Of a DNA stretch of 64,000 nucleotides, positions 9,235-18,735 are shown one piece after another (position 1 is the first letter of the stretch; the number at the start of each line of letters is the position of its first letter). The stretch spans positions 1,612,001-1,676,000 of the forward strand of contig NZ_CP076456.1 of assembly GCF_018866305.1 (NCBI RefSeq). The letters are read 5' to 3'. The notes under the pieces are model-generated. The model was not told where the DNA came from and did not search any database. It saw only the letters and a program-made list of their open reading frames with translations. The position numbers and the translations under genes were made by a program. The DNA is from Arthrobacter sunyaminii. Lineage in GTDB: Bacteria; Actinomycetota; Actinomycetes; Actinomycetales; Micrococcaceae.

Positions 9235-9540
9235 TCATACCCCGATGGGATCGTGGCAGGAGACGAGCTTGCTGCCGTCCACGAACGTTGCCTCAACCTG
9301 CAGGAGGGGCAGCCGCTGACGCACGCCGTCCATGCACTGGCTTTCTGAGACGATGGTCTTGCCGAGCTCCATCACCTCGGCAACGGTCCGGCCGTCGCGG
9401 GCACCTTCCAGAATCGCCTCGCAAATGAGAGCGGTGGCTTCGCTGACATTCAGTTTGGTTCCGCGCTCGCGCCGCTTACGGGCCAAATCGGCCACCTGGT
9501 ATATGTACAGCTTGTCTATTTCTTTTGGAGTGAGGTCCAT
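9235..9540 (-). CDS. ureA: Urease gamma subunit UreA
   Basis: A 101-residue small structural subunit of urease. It carries the family start MDLTPKEIDKLYIYQVADLA, the middle LNVSEATALICEAILEGARD, and the end RLPLLQVEATFVDGSKLVSC. I chose the ATG at 9540 because it gives the family's standard length and has AAAGG about seven bases upstream; an in-frame upstream ATG at 9588 would add 16 unconserved residues. This is the first gene of the urease operon, with the promoter expected in the 170 bases before it. Confidence 0.95.
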   Translation of the reverse strand: MDLTPKEIDKLYIYQVADLARKRRERGTKLNVSEATALICEAILEGARDGRTVAEVMELGKTIVSESQCMDGVRQRLPLLQVEATFVDGSKLVSCHDPIGV

Positions 9541-9711
9541 TGCTTCACCTTTTGCCGCAGTTGCGATCACTTTGTTTGTGCTCGGCACACCGGCCGAGCT
9601 CGCGTAAGGGAGACGCTACGCGCAGCAATTGGCAGCCAACACCCTCATGTCCGGAACTGGGGCGGTACGGTGCAGAGAAATCCCGGCGTTCATTTTGTAC
9701 GTCGCACAGGC

Positions 9712-9763
9712 ACAAAAAATCCGTGTTCCCCTTGACTTTCCAAAGGGAACACGGATTTTTTGT
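9712..9763. terminator. Bidirectional intrinsic terminator between osmC and ureA
   Basis: A perfect 19-bp inverted repeat (arms 9712-9730 and 9745-9763, 14-base loop) that begins with an A-run and ends with a T-run. Both strands therefore form a GC-containing stem followed by U residues. On the minus strand it lies just after osmC and would stop readthrough into the urease operon. Confidence 0.85.
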
Positions 9764-9788
9764 GGACCGGTGCCAAGCCGGCTCGGGC

Positions 9789-10217
9789 TTAGGACTCCAG
9801 CGTGGCGTCCAGCGAGATCTTGATGCCGGCAAGTGCCTGTGACACGGGGCAGCCGCTCTTCGCGGCCTCCGCGATGTCCGTGAATTCCTCGGCGGTCAGG
9901 CCGGGGACCACGGCGGTGACCTTCAGTCGGCTTTCGGTGATGCCGGTGCCGGGAACAAAAGTCACGTCTGCCGAGGTCTCGATGCGTTCGGCGGTCTTGC
10001 CGGCTTCGGCCAGTCCATTGCTGAAGGCCATGGAGAAGCAGGCGGAGTGGGCAGCTGCAATTAACTCTTCGGGGCTGGTCTTGCCGTTGGCTTCCTCGGC
10101 ACGCGCCTTCCACGTGACGTCGTAGGTGCCCAGGCCGGAGCTGTCGAGGGTGACATCCCCTTTGCCGTTGAAGAGGTCGCCGTTCCAGACGGTGTGGGCT
10201 GAGCGGACTGTAGCCAT
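9789..10217 (-). CDS. OsmC family peroxiredoxin
   Basis: A 142-residue thiol peroxidase that reduces organic hydroperoxides in the cytoplasm. The two reactive cysteines are present: C60 in AAHSACFSMAF and C123 in KSGCPVSQAL. The N-terminal segment AHTVWNGDLFNGKGDVTL and the PEELIAAAHS motif place it with OsmC rather than Ohr. It stands alone, with a strong intrinsic terminator downstream. Likely induced by osmotic or oxidative stress in related bacteria; no operator was identified here. Confidence 0.92.
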   Translation of the reverse strand: MATVRSAHTVWNGDLFNGKGDVTLDSSGLGTYDVTWKARAEEANGKTSPEELIAAAHSACFSMAFSNGLAEAGKTAERIETSADVTFVPGTGITESRLKVTAVVPGLTAEEFTDIAEAAKSGCPVSQALAGIKISLDATLES

Positions 10218-10297
10218 GGGAGCTCCTTAAAAGCGGATGGGGCGAAGGCCGGCAGGCGCCGGCGCTTCACCCCATACTATTCAGTGATGTACAGCTG

Positions 10298-10645
10298 TTA
10301 CCACATGGTGGCGACGGCGATGTTGACCACCGTCAGGATGCCGACGCCGTTGGCGAGAACCTTGCTGACAGGCTCGCCCTTCTTGTACTTGCGCTGGCCG
10401 ATGAAGGCCATGACGGCAATGACAAGCGCCAGTGTGAGCTTGACGGCAATCTTGATGTGGTTGACGTCGTAGTCGTCCATCTCAGCCAGGCCCACCAGGA
10501 GAAGGCCGGTCACCAGCTGCAGGAGTGCGCCGTGGAACTGCCCGGGCATCACGGTGGGGTTCTTGATCTTGGCAAACCAGAGGCCGACGATGATGGCCGC
10601 GCCGAGGATGTGCAGGAATACGAGAAAGCTCTGTAGGAAGTCCAT
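10298..10645 (-). CDS. Small four-helix membrane protein, function unknown
   Basis: 115 residues, almost entirely membrane-embedded. Four hydrophobic helices are visible: FLQSFLVFLHILGAAIIVGL, a GALLQLVTGLLLVGLA helix, KIAVKLTLALVIAVMAFIG, and a VGILTVVNIAVATMW end. A single His in the first helix and a short KYKKGE loop are the only marked polar features. I do not recognise a named family. It is monocistronic between osmC and the sucB terminator, and no partner is suggested by context. Confidence 0.75.
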   Translation of the reverse strand: MDFLQSFLVFLHILGAAIIVGLWFAKIKNPTVMPGQFHGALLQLVTGLLLVGLAEMDDYDVNHIKIAVKLTLALVIAVMAFIGQRKYKKGEPVSKVLANGVGILTVVNIAVATMW

Positions 10646-10722
10646 ATCTCCAGCTTACGGACACCCTGTCAGCATTTTCGAACTAAGCGGACTGAACTGC
10701 GGTAACTATTCGACAACATGTA

Positions 10723-10757
10723 GAAAAGGGCGCCTCCCTCACGGGAAGCGCCCTTTC
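10723..10757 (-). terminator. Intrinsic terminator of sucB
   Basis: An inverted repeat with arms around AAAGGGCGC (10725-10733) and GCGCCCTTT (10748-10756), extended inward by CTCCC/GGGA pairing and a TCAC loop. It lies 30 bases past the sucB stop on the minus strand and ends in a T-run in that direction. Confidence 0.8.
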
Positions 10758-10787
10758 AATGGCAGCTCAACGGCAGCGAGCTAAGGA

Positions 10788-12572
10788 CTAGAGTCCCAGG
10801 TCTGCCTCGAAGTTGCCTTCTTCAAGCCGTGCCTTGAGCGTCTGCAGGAAGCGTCCTGCGTCGGCGCCGTCCACCAGGCGGTGGTCGTAGGACAGGGACA
10901 GGTACATCATGGAGCGGATGGCGATGGTGTCATTGCCTTCGGCGTCCGTCAGGACGACGGGACGCTTGACGATGGCGCCGGTGCCCAGGATGCCCACCTG
11001 CGGCTGGTTGATGATCGGGGTGTCGAACAGGGCACCCACGGAACCAATGTTGGTGATGGTGAAGGTTCCGCCGGACAGCTCATCCGGTCCGATCTTTCCG
11101 GCCTTGGTGCGCGCACCGACGTCGCCGATGCGCTTGGCCAGACCGGCAATGTTCAGGTCGCCGGCATCCGCGATCACGGGGACCAGCAGGCCCTTTTCGG
11201 TGTCCACGGCAATCGCGAGGTGCTCGGAGTCGTGGTACGTGATCTGCTGGGCGTCCGAGTCGTAGGACGCGTTCAGCTTCGGGTGCTGCTTCAGTGCCTC
11301 GGTGACGGCCTTGGCAATGAAGGGCAGGAAGGTGAGCTTGGCGCCGTTCTGCTCCAGGAAGGAGTTCTTGGCCGAGGCACGCAGCTTGGCGATGCGCGTC
11401 ATGTCCACTTCCTGGACCTGGGTCAGCTGGGCAGAGACCTGCAGTGATTCGACCATGCGGCGGGCGATCGTCTGGCGGATCCGCGGTGCCTTGACCGCGG
11501 TGCCGCGCAGCTTGGCGCTTTCGTCGCTGATCTTTGCCGGTGCAGCCTTGTCCGAGGACGAGGCTGCTGCGGGAGCAGCAGCGGGGGCCGGTGCGGAGTC
11601 CGCAGCCTTCTTGGCTTCGGCGGCTTCCAGGACATCCTGCTTGCGGATGCGGCCGGCTACGCCGGAGCCCTTGACCGTGGAGAGATCCACGCCGTGCTGG
11701 TTCGCAAGCTTGCGCACCAGCGGAGTGACGTAGGTACCCTCGGAATCAGCGGCAGCGGGAGCTTCCTGCTTGGGAGCGTCCTGCTTCGGAGCTTCGGCCT
11801 TGGGCTCAGGCTTCTTCTCCTCCTGCTTCGGAGCTTCCTGCTTGGGGGCTTCCTTCTTCTCCGGTTCGACGGCCGGAGCTTCGCGCTCGTCCTTCGACGC
11901 TGCTGCAACCGGCTCGGCTGCCTTGGGCTCGGCCTTGGCCGGAGCGGCGGAACCGGAACCGATGACGGCAAGGACAGCGCCAACCTCGGCGGTGTCATCC
12001 TCGTTCACCCGGATTTCCAGCAGCTTGCCGGCAACGGGGGAGGGGATCTCGGTGTCAACCTTGTCGGTGGAAACCTCCAGCAGCGGCTCGTCCATTTCGA
12101 CGTCGTCGCCCACGGCCTTCAGCCAGCGGGTGACGGTGCCTTCGGTAACGGACTCGCCCAGGGCGGGGAGGGTTACTTCGGTGCCTTCGCCGTCGCCGGA
12201 ATCGGCGGAAGCGGAGTCGGAAGACTCGGCGGGAGCTTCCTCTGCCGGGGCCTCTTCGGAAGCGGGAGCCTCTTCGGCTGCGGGTGCTTCTTCAGCGGCG
12301 CTGCCGCCGTCGTTCTTTGAATCAGCTGAACCGGAGCCGTCGCCGATGCGTACGAGCGCCTCGCCAACTTCAGCGGTTTCGTCTTCGGCCACGAGGATTT
12401 CCTCGATGACGCCGGCCACGGGGGACGGGATTTCGGTGTCGACCTTGTCGGTGGACACTTCCAGCAGCGGCTCGTCTACCGCGACGGTGTCGCCGACGGC
12501 CTTGAGCCAGCGGGTGACGGTGCCTTCGGTGACGCTTTCACCAAGGGCGGGTAAGTTCACGGTTTCAGACAT
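10788..12572 (-). CDS. sucB: Dihydrolipoamide acyltransferase (E2), two lipoyl domains
   Basis: A 594-residue E2 core enzyme of a 2-oxo-acid dehydrogenase complex. Two lipoyl domains are seen with lipoylated lysines K43 and K171, each in [14 protein letters not shown]. They are followed by long Ala/Glu/Pro/Lys-rich hinges, a peripheral-subunit-binding domain ([17 protein letters not shown]), and the catalytic domain with H564 in [13 protein letters not shown]. Actinobacterial annotation usually calls this form 2-oxoglutarate dehydrogenase E2 (SucB); the same E2 may also serve pyruvate dehydrogenase, and sequence alone does not settle which. The E3 gene lpd lies upstream on the same strand, with a stem-loop in the 119-base gap. 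Confidence 0.9.
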   Translation of the reverse strand: MSETVNLPALGESVTEGTVTRWLKAVGDTVAVDEPLLEVSTDKVDTEIPSPVAGVIEEILVAEDETAEVGEALVRIGDGSGSADSKNDGGSAAEEAPAAEEAPASEEAPAEEAPAESSDSASADSGDGEGTEVTLPALGESVTEGTVTRWLKAVGDDVEMDEPLLEVSTDKVDTEIPSPVAGKLLEIRVNEDDTAEVGAVLAVIGSGSAAPAKAEPKAAEPVAAASKDEREAPAVEPEKKEAPKQEAPKQEEKKPEPKAEAPKQDAPKQEAPAAADSEGTYVTPLVRKLANQHGVDLSTVKGSGVAGRIRKQDVLEAAEAKKAADSAPAPAAAPAAASSSDKAAPAKISDESAKLRGTAVKAPRIRQTIARRMVESLQVSAQLTQVQEVDMTRIAKLRASAKNSFLEQNGAKLTFLPFIAKAVTEALKQHPKLNASYDSDAQQITYHDSEHLAIAVDTEKGLLVPVIADAGDLNIAGLAKRIGDVGARTKAGKIGPDELSGGTFTITNIGSVGALFDTPIINQPQVGILGTGAIVKRPVVLTDAEGNDTIAIRSMMYLSLSYDHRLVDGADAGRFLQTLKARLEEGNFEADLGL

Positions 12573-12642
12573 ATTGTCCCCGTTTCTCCTTATTAGATCT
12601 TTTGAACCAGCCGTACCGCTGGTGCTGGTGGTGGAAAGCCTA

Positions 12643-12673
12643 GTGCACCCGGGGTTTGCGGGCCCGGGTGCAC
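12643..12673 (-). terminator. Stem-loop between lpd and sucB
   Basis: A perfect 11-bp inverted repeat, GTGCACCCGGG (12643-12653) and CCCGGGTGCAC (12663-12673), with a nine-base loop. It lacks a clear T-run on the minus strand, so it may be a weak terminator, attenuator or processing site that separates lpd and sucB expression levels. Confidence 0.5.
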
Positions 12674-12691
12674 CGGGCGGTAATTCTTTGC

Positions 12692-14074
12692 TTAGCCGTG
12701 CAGGGGCTTGCCGGCGAGGGCCATGGCGGCCTCGCCGAGGGCTTCGTTCTGCGTGGGGTGGGCGTGCAGCAGGCTGGCCAGGTCTTCCGGGTAGGCCTCC
12801 CAGTTCACGATCAGCTGTGCTTCACCGATCTGCTCGCCGATGCGGCCGCCGATCATGTGGACACCAACAATGGGGCCGTTCTTTTCGCGGACCATCTTGA
12901 TCAGGCCGGAGGAGCCCAGGATGGAGGTCTTGCCGTTGCCGGCAAGGTTGTATTCCTGGACCTGGACGTTGTCATCGCCGAGCTTGGCCTTGGCAGCCTT
13001 CTCTGTCAGGCCCACGGAAGCGATTTCAGGCTCGCAGTAGGTCACCTTGGGGATGTTGACGTCTTCGACGATGACCGGCTTAAGGCCGGCGATTTCCTCT
13101 GCCACGAAGATGCCCTGCTGGAAGCCGCGGTGGGCCAGCTGCAGGCCGGGAACAATGTCACCCACGGCGTAAACGTTGCCGACGCCGGTGTGCAGGCGCT
13201 CGTTGGTGATGACGAAGCCGCGGTCCATGGTGAGGCCCGCTTCCTCGTAGCCCAGGTTGGCGGTGACCGGTCCGCGGCCCACGGCCACGAGCATCAGGTC
13301 CGCTTCGTAGGTCTTGCCGTCCGCCAGGGTGACGACCACGCCGTCGTCGTTCTGCTGGACGTTGTCGAAGAAGATGCCGGTGCTGAACTTGATGCCGCGC
13401 TTCTTGTAGGCGCGCTCAAGCTGCTTGATGATGGCAGCGTCCTCGTTCGGGACCAGCGACGGGAGGCCTTCGATGATGGTGACGTCCACGCCGAAGGAGT
13501 TCCAGACCGAGGCGAACTCGACGCCGATGACGCCGCCGCCGAGGATGATCGCGCTCTTGGGAACGGTGTCCATCTTCAGCGCCTGGTCGGAGGTGATGAC
13601 CTTGCCGCCGATTTCCAGTCCCGGCAGTGAACGGGAGTAGGAGCCGGTGGCCAGGATGATGTTGGCGCCGGTGTAGGTCTCGCCGTTGACCTCAATGGTC
13701 TTTTCGCTGGTGAGCTTGCCTTCACCCTCGATGACCGTGATGCCCTTGGACTTGATCAGGCCCTGAAGGCCGCGGAACTTGCCCGCAATGATGTTGTCCT
13801 TGTAGGAATTCACGGCCGTCATGTCGATCGAATCGAACGTGGCGTTGATGCCGTACTTCGATGCGGTCTTGGCGTTTTCGGCAATCTCGGCCGAGTGCAG
13901 CAGGGCCTTGGTGGGGATGCAGCCGTTGTGCAGGCAGGTGCCGCCCAGCTTTCCCTTTTCGATGAGTCCTACAGAGAAACCCAGCTCCACGGAGCGAAGG
14001 GCAGCGGCGTAGCCACCACTTCCTCCTCCGAGGATCAGGATGTCGAATTCTTGCGCAGTTGCCTTTTCGGCCAC
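12692..14074 (-). CDS. lpd: Dihydrolipoyl dehydrogenase (E3)
   Basis: A 460-residue FAD-dependent oxidoreductase that reoxidises the dihydrolipoyl groups of E2 with NAD+. Visible are the FAD-binding [10 protein letters not shown], the redox disulfide C47/C52 in GGTCLHNGC (the actinobacterial CLHNGC variant), the NAD-binding [11 protein letters not shown], the second FAD motif [15 protein letters not shown], and the catalytic H439-E444 pair in [12 protein letters not shown]. The length is standard. It is encoded before sucB on the same strand and supplies the third component of the same complex; E1 is not in the window. Confidence 0.97.
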   Translation of the reverse strand: MAEKATAQEFDILILGGGSGGYAAALRSVELGFSVGLIEKGKLGGTCLHNGCIPTKALLHSAEIAENAKTASKYGINATFDSIDMTAVNSYKDNIIAGKFRGLQGLIKSKGITVIEGEGKLTSEKTIEVNGETYTGANIILATGSYSRSLPGLEIGGKVITSDQALKMDTVPKSAIILGGGVIGVEFASVWNSFGVDVTIIEGLPSLVPNEDAAIIKQLERAYKKRGIKFSTGIFFDNVQQNDDGVVVTLADGKTYEADLMLVAVGRGPVTANLGYEEAGLTMDRGFVITNERLHTGVGNVYAVGDIVPGLQLAHRGFQQGIFVAEEIAGLKPVIVEDVNIPKVTYCEPEIASVGLTEKAAKAKLGDDNVQVQEYNLAGNGKTSILGSSGLIKMVREKNGPIVGVHMIGGRIGEQIGEAQLIVNWEAYPEDLASLLHAHPTQNEALGEAAMALAGKPLHG

Positions 14075-14278
14075 TTGGACGCTCCCTCGCGTAATCGGTG
14101 ACGCACATGGGCGCGTCGTTTTAGTGATTTGGGCGGTTGTGATCGTCTCTCACACTATCCCGCCGGCTGGGCTGCATCCACTCAGTGAAGTCCCGCCGGC
14201 GGGAAGTGTAAGGAGAAACACCACGCCGATTGCTTATTCCCGGTGGCTCCCGAAGAAGTCCGGTGCTATATGCCTGTC

Positions 14279-15808
14279 TTAGACGGAGCGGGCGACGACG
14301 TCTTCCGCGTAGGCCACCAGCGTGCGGACCGCGACGCCGGTGCCCTCCTTGGGCGTGTAGCCGTACGGGGAACCCTCGTTGAACGCCGGTCCGGCGATGT
14401 CGAGATGGGCCCACGGGATCTTGACGCCGTCCACTTCGCCGACGAACTCGCGCAGGAACGATGCAGCTGTCATCATGCCGCCGAAACGCTCGCCGTGGTT
14501 GGCGATATCCGCAACCTGGGAATCGAGGGAGGCACGCAGTTCTTCGGGGATGGGCATCGGCCAGAACAGCTCTCCGGCGCGGTCCGCGGCGGCCTTGACG
14601 GCGTCGCGCACTCCTTCCTCGCCCATGACGGCCGAGACGCGGTTGCCCAGGGCGATCATCTGCGCACCCGTGAGGGTGGCGACGTCGATCAGCACGTCGG
14701 GAGCTTCTTCCGATGCAGCCACGAGGCCGTCGGCCATGACCAGGCGGCCCTCGGCGTCCGTGTTCAGCACTTCCACGGTGCGTCCGCCGTAGGTGGTCAT
14801 GACGTCGCCCGGACGCTGTGCGGTGCCCGAGGGCATGTTCTCGGCAAGGCACAGCCACGCGGTGACCTTGACGGGCAGGCCCAGCTCGGCGATGGCCAGC
14901 AGGGCGTTCAGAACGACGGCGGCTCCGCCCATGTCGCACTTCATGGTCTGCATTCCGGCGGAGGGCTTCAGGGAGAGGCCGCCCGAATCAAAGGTGATGC
15001 CCTTGCCCACCAGGGCCAGCTTGGCTTTGGCCCGCAGGGGTGCATACTCGACCTTGACCATCCGCGGCGGCCGGGAGGATCCCTTGCCCACGCCAATAAG
15101 GCCGCCGAAACCGTCACGCTCCAGCTTCTTTTCGTCCATCACGGTGATCTTGACCTTGGCGGAGAGCGGCTTGGCCAGGTCCTTGGCCGCAGCTGCGAAC
15201 GTCTCGGGGTACAGGTGGCTTGGGGGCTGGTTGACCAGGGTCCGGGTGGCGTTGACGGCACGGGCCAGAATGCGGGCACGTTCCAGGGCCGGCTTCAGTG
15301 CCTTGTCCTCGGCGGCGGGCGTGACAACAATGATGTTGTTGACCGGCTCCTTGATCTTTGCCTTATCGGTGCGGTGTTCGCTGTAACCGTAGGCGCCGAA
15401 GAGGGCGCCCTCTGCGACGGCGGCGGCGTCCGCCACCGTCGCGGCCGGCAGGGCCAGTGCAACGGATTCGGTGCCGGCCAGCTGGCGCACTGCGGATCCG
15501 GCCGCACGGCGCAGGGCTTCGGAGCTTAGGGGATCTCCGGCGCTGACCTTGCCTACGCCGGCAAGAACGAGCGTCTGGGCTTCGAGTTCCGGCAGCCCGG
15601 GAAGGCGGTGGATCTCATCGGATGCGCCGGTGACTCCCAGCAGGGGCAGCGATGCCGCGAGTGCGGAGGCGGCCTTGGAGCTCAGCGGGCTGTCGATCAA
15701 CACGGGGCCGCCCGGCGTCTGGCCGATACCCACGACGAGGGCCTGGGCGGGCACCTTCTGCACGTCCTTGGAAGTCACCGTTAGATTTGGCTCGTTCGTT
15801 TTCACCAC
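14279..15808 (-). CDS. pepA: Leucyl aminopeptidase, M17 family
   Basis: A 509-residue cytoplasmic two-metal exopeptidase that removes N-terminal residues from peptides. The C-terminal catalytic domain has the metal-binding LVGKGITFDSGGLSLKP, MKCDMGGAAVVL, and the family signature NTDAEGRLVMAD. The N-terminal half is the divergent alpha/beta domain. GTG start with AAGGATG upstream. Monocistronic; the 204 bases between it and lpd hold no gene that I can see. Confidence 0.95.
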   Translation of the reverse strand: MVKTNEPNLTVTSKDVQKVPAQALVVGIGQTPGGPVLIDSPLSSKAASALAASLPLLGVTGASDEIHRLPGLPELEAQTLVLAGVGKVSAGDPLSSEALRRAAGSAVRQLAGTESVALALPAATVADAAAVAEGALFGAYGYSEHRTDKAKIKEPVNNIIVVTPAAEDKALKPALERARILARAVNATRTLVNQPPSHLYPETFAAAAKDLAKPLSAKVKITVMDEKKLERDGFGGLIGVGKGSSRPPRMVKVEYAPLRAKAKLALVGKGITFDSGGLSLKPSAGMQTMKCDMGGAAVVLNALLAIAELGLPVKVTAWLCLAENMPSGTAQRPGDVMTTYGGRTVEVLNTDAEGRLVMADGLVAASEEAPDVLIDVATLTGAQMIALGNRVSAVMGEEGVRDAVKAAADRAGELFWPMPIPEELRASLDSQVADIANHGERFGGMMTAASFLREFVGEVDGVKIPWAHLDIAGPAFNEGSPYGYTPKEGTGVAVRTLVAYAEDVVARSV

Positions 15809-16156
15809 GAAGTTACATCCTTACGTTCACAAAATGTTGGTTGGTGCCGCGTTTTGGGGCGCGGCCCGCGTCCTGCCGGTGCGGTTCCTTGTTACCGATC
15901 GTAGTCTCTTGGCTGCGGCGCGTGTTTGTCCGGCGGCGCGGCGGGCAAACACGCAGCGGACAGCGGGTGGGCGGACCCCGCGCAGACGGCGCCTGTGCGC
16001 GGGCGGAGTCCGGGAATGAAATGCGGGGACGGGGACGTTTACGCTTGAGAAGACAGCGCATCCGCGCTGACCCGCCGTTCCGGGTTTCACCCGCGGCGGG
16101 AAGATCTCCACATTTGTCGAAAGTCCAACGCGCATGGAAGCACAGAAGGGGAAGAC
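15809..16156. other. 348-base intergenic region with a long inverted repeat
   Basis: This divergent gap between pepA and the PAC2 gene carries both promoters. No coding sequence is supported. It contains a hairpin with arms GCGTGTTTGTCCG (15920-15932) and CGGGCAAACACGC (15942-15954), 13 bp with one G-T wobble. GCT (15912-15914) and AGC (15955-15957) could extend it past a bulge. The function is not known; an operator, an RNA structure or a leftover terminator are all possible. A GGGGAAG ribosome site precedes the PAC2 start. Confidence 0.6.
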
Positions 16157-17218
16157 ATGCTTGATCCGCTGACCCTGTTCAATCTGAATCCGGAGGTGGC
16201 CGACGACGCCGCCCTGCACGGATTGCAGCTTCTCGTGGGCTTTACCGGTTTTGCCGAGGCAGGCCACGTGGTTTCCCAGATCCGCGACGAGCTGCTGGAA
16301 AATCTTGAGCACGATGTGGTGGCATCCTTCGATTCGGATCAGCTCATCGACTACCGTGCCCGCCGGCCCCAGATCTCGTTCGTGGAAGATCATCTGGCCG
16401 ACTACGAACCTCCCCAGCTGAACCTGTACCGGATGTATGACGGCCTTGGAGAACCTTTCCTGTTTCTGACCGGTTTCGAACCGGACGTGCAGTGGGAACG
16501 TTTTGCCGCGGCAGTGGTGCACCTGGCCAGGACCTTCGATGTGGAAATGATGAGCTGGATCCATTCGATTCCCATGCCGGTGCCTCACACCCGCCCCGTT
16601 GGCGTGACCGTCCACGGCAACCGCCCGGATCTCATGGCCGGCATCAGCGCGTGGCGTCCCCAGGCGCAGATACAGGCTGCGGTGGGACACGTTCTGGAGC
16701 TGCGCCTCACGCAGGCGGGGTTCGACGTCGTCGGCCATGCCATGCACGTGCCGCACTATCTGGCGGAGGCGGAGTTCCCGCCGGCTGCCGTGGCCGGTTT
16801 GGAATACCTGGGCGCCGCTGCATCCCTGGTGCTTCCCACGGACAGGCTCCGTGAAGCCGGACGTGACGTGGAACGCCAAATCGCCCAGCAGGTGGAGGCG
16901 TCTGCGGAGGTCAAGGGTGTCGTGGCTACCCTTGAGAAGCGGTATGACGAGTACGCGGAGAGCACTGTGCGCCGTTCGCTGCTCGTGAAGGACAATGATG
17001 AGTTGGCGGACGCCGAGGAACTTGGTGCCGCCGTCGAGGCCTATTTGGCGAGCCCGCAGGCGGAAGAGGAGTCCGAAGCGCTGCGGCCTGAGACTACAGC
17101 CGATACAACGGAGGACGCAGAAACTGGTGGGAATGCTGATGCTTCCGGGCAAGCTGGGACTTCCGAACAGGCAGACACCTCCGGACCCTTCGATCAGGGG
17201 ACGGGCCCCAAGAATTAG
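16157..17218 (+). CDS. PAC2 family protein
   Basis: A 353-residue protein of the PAC2 (proteasome assembly chaperone 2-like) family common in actinobacteria. The conserved N-terminus GLQLLVGFTGFAEAGHVVSQ, the DYRARRPQISF segment and VPHTRPVGVTVHGNR fit that family. The last 60 residues are acidic and Ala/Glu/Thr-rich (a likely disordered tail). The PAC2 fold resembles archaeal and eukaryotic proteasome assembly chaperones and some bacterial ATP-grasp partners; the bacterial role is not established. The MFS gene follows after 15 bases, so they may be co-transcribed. Confidence 0.85.
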   Translation: MLDPLTLFNLNPEVADDAALHGLQLLVGFTGFAEAGHVVSQIRDELLENLEHDVVASFDSDQLIDYRARRPQISFVEDHLADYEPPQLNLYRMYDGLGEPFLFLTGFEPDVQWERFAAAVVHLARTFDVEMMSWIHSIPMPVPHTRPVGVTVHGNRPDLMAGISAWRPQAQIQAAVGHVLELRLTQAGFDVVGHAMHVPHYLAEAEFPPAAVAGLEYLGAAASLVLPTDRLREAGRDVERQIAQQVEASAEVKGVVATLEKRYDEYAESTVRRSLLVKDNDELADAEELGAAVEAYLASPQAEEESEALRPETTADTTEDAETGGNADASGQAGTSEQADTSGPFDQGTGPKN

Positions 17219-17233
17219 CCTGGCGGTGCGCAA

Positions 17234-18619
17234 ATGAATTCAACGCGCGCCTGGTTCGTCTGGGGTATCAGTGTCCTGGCCTATCTGGCCGCGGTCACGC
17301 AGCGCACCACTTTCGGCGTTGCCGGCCTGGAAGCCACCGCCCGGTTCGAGGCCACGGCATCCATCCTCTCGGTCTTTACGGTGGTGCAGCTGCTGGTGTA
17401 TGCCGCGCTGCAGATTCCGGTGGGCGTGCTGGTGGACCGGTTCGGCCCCCGTCTCCTGATAGCGGCAGGAGCGGCCCTCATGGTGGGCGGACAGCTGCAG
17501 CTGGCCGCGGCGGATTCCGTCGGGGCGGGTATTCTCGGCCGTTCTTTGGTGGGGGCCGGTGATGCGCTGACCTTCATTAGTGTGCTGCGCCTGCTGCCGG
17601 CCTGGTTCAGCGGCCGTTCCATTCCGGTCCTGACCCAGTGGACCGGCATCATCGGACAGCTGGGACAAATCGCCAGTGCCGTCCCCTTCGCCTTTGTCCT
17701 GCACCGGTTCGGGTGGAGCACGGCGTTTGTGTCGGCTGCTTCCCTGTCCGTGCTGATCCTGGTCCTCACCCTGGTCTTTGTCCGCAACCGGCCTGCCGGG
17801 GTGCCGCGTCCGGTGCTTCTTCCGCTGCGCCAGAGCGCCACATCGCTGGCTGAAGCGTGGCGGCAGCCCGGCACCCGGCTGGGAATGTGGACGCACTTCA
17901 CGATCCAGTTCCCCGGCACAGTTTTCATCCTGATGTGGGGATTCCCCTATCTGGTCAGCGCAGAGGGACTGGAATCGTCCTGGGCGTCTGCGCTGATGAC
18001 GCTCTTCGTGGTGGTGGCGATCATCTGCGGACCCTGGCTGGGTTCCTGGGTGGGCCGCCATCCGCTCCGCCGCTCCACCATGGTCCTCCTCATTGCCGCT
18101 GCCATGGCCAGTGCCTGGCTGGCCGTGCTGCTCTATCCGGGTCCGGCACCGATGTGGCTGCTGGCGCTGCTGGTGGCGGTCCTGGCCATCGGCGGACCGG
18201 GCTCGATGATCGGGTTCGACTTTGCCCGTACCTACAACCCCGGCCACCGGCTGGGAACGGCCACAGGCATCGTCAACGTGGGCGGGTTCATTGCTTCCCT
18301 GATTTCCATGTACCTCATAGGAGTGGTGCTGGACATCCTGAATGCCCGCGGCTTTAGCGGGGGAGACCTGTATGCCCTGGAGTCCTTCCGCATTGCGCTG
18401 GCAGTCCAGCTGCTGGTGATGGCCGTGGGGGTGGTCGGAATTCTCCGCACCCGGGCACGCGTGCGTGCACGGATGGCCGACGACGGACTCAAGCTGCCTT
18501 CGCTGCGGCAGGCCATCGCCCGTGAGCGTCAGCGGAAACAATCCGAGCGCGGGGTACGGCAGGCTGTCCGGCAGGAACAGGGGGCGTCCGGGTCCCGGGA
18601 GGGTACGGACGCCGGCTGA
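17234..18619 (+). CDS. MFS transporter
   Basis: A 461-residue membrane transporter with about twelve helices. The loop between helices 2 and 3 carries VDRFGPR, the MFS motif that links the early helices, and a charged GRHPLRRS loop lies between the halves. The substrate cannot be read. The C-terminal 50 residues are basic and Gln/Arg-rich, cytoplasmic and probably disordered. The preceding PAC2 gene ends 15 bases upstream, so the two probably form one transcript. Confidence 0.9.
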   Translation: MNSTRAWFVWGISVLAYLAAVTQRTTFGVAGLEATARFEATASILSVFTVVQLLVYAALQIPVGVLVDRFGPRLLIAAGAALMVGGQLQLAAADSVGAGILGRSLVGAGDALTFISVLRLLPAWFSGRSIPVLTQWTGIIGQLGQIASAVPFAFVLHRFGWSTAFVSAASLSVLILVLTLVFVRNRPAGVPRPVLLPLRQSATSLAEAWRQPGTRLGMWTHFTIQFPGTVFILMWGFPYLVSAEGLESSWASALMTLFVVVAIICGPWLGSWVGRHPLRRSTMVLLIAAAMASAWLAVLLYPGPAPMWLLALLVAVLAIGGPGSMIGFDFARTYNPGHRLGTATGIVNVGGFIASLISMYLIGVVLDILNARGFSGGDLYALESFRIALAVQLLVMAVGVVGILRTRARVRARMADDGLKLPSLRQAIARERQRKQSERGVRQAVRQEQGASGSREGTDAG

Positions 18620-18735
18620 CCGGAGCCGCACGGCTGTTCCTCCACCGCAGGGAAAACGGCGTCCGGCACTCGCATTCGTCCACAACGCAGGCCCCTTCGT
18701 TCCCTGTCCGGCGTCCGAACAGGGAACCTCGGACC

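Noticed and set aside
15827..17233. A 468-codon open frame on the minus strand
   Set aside because: Antisense to the PAC2 gene and part of the pepA promoter region; no recognisable protein.
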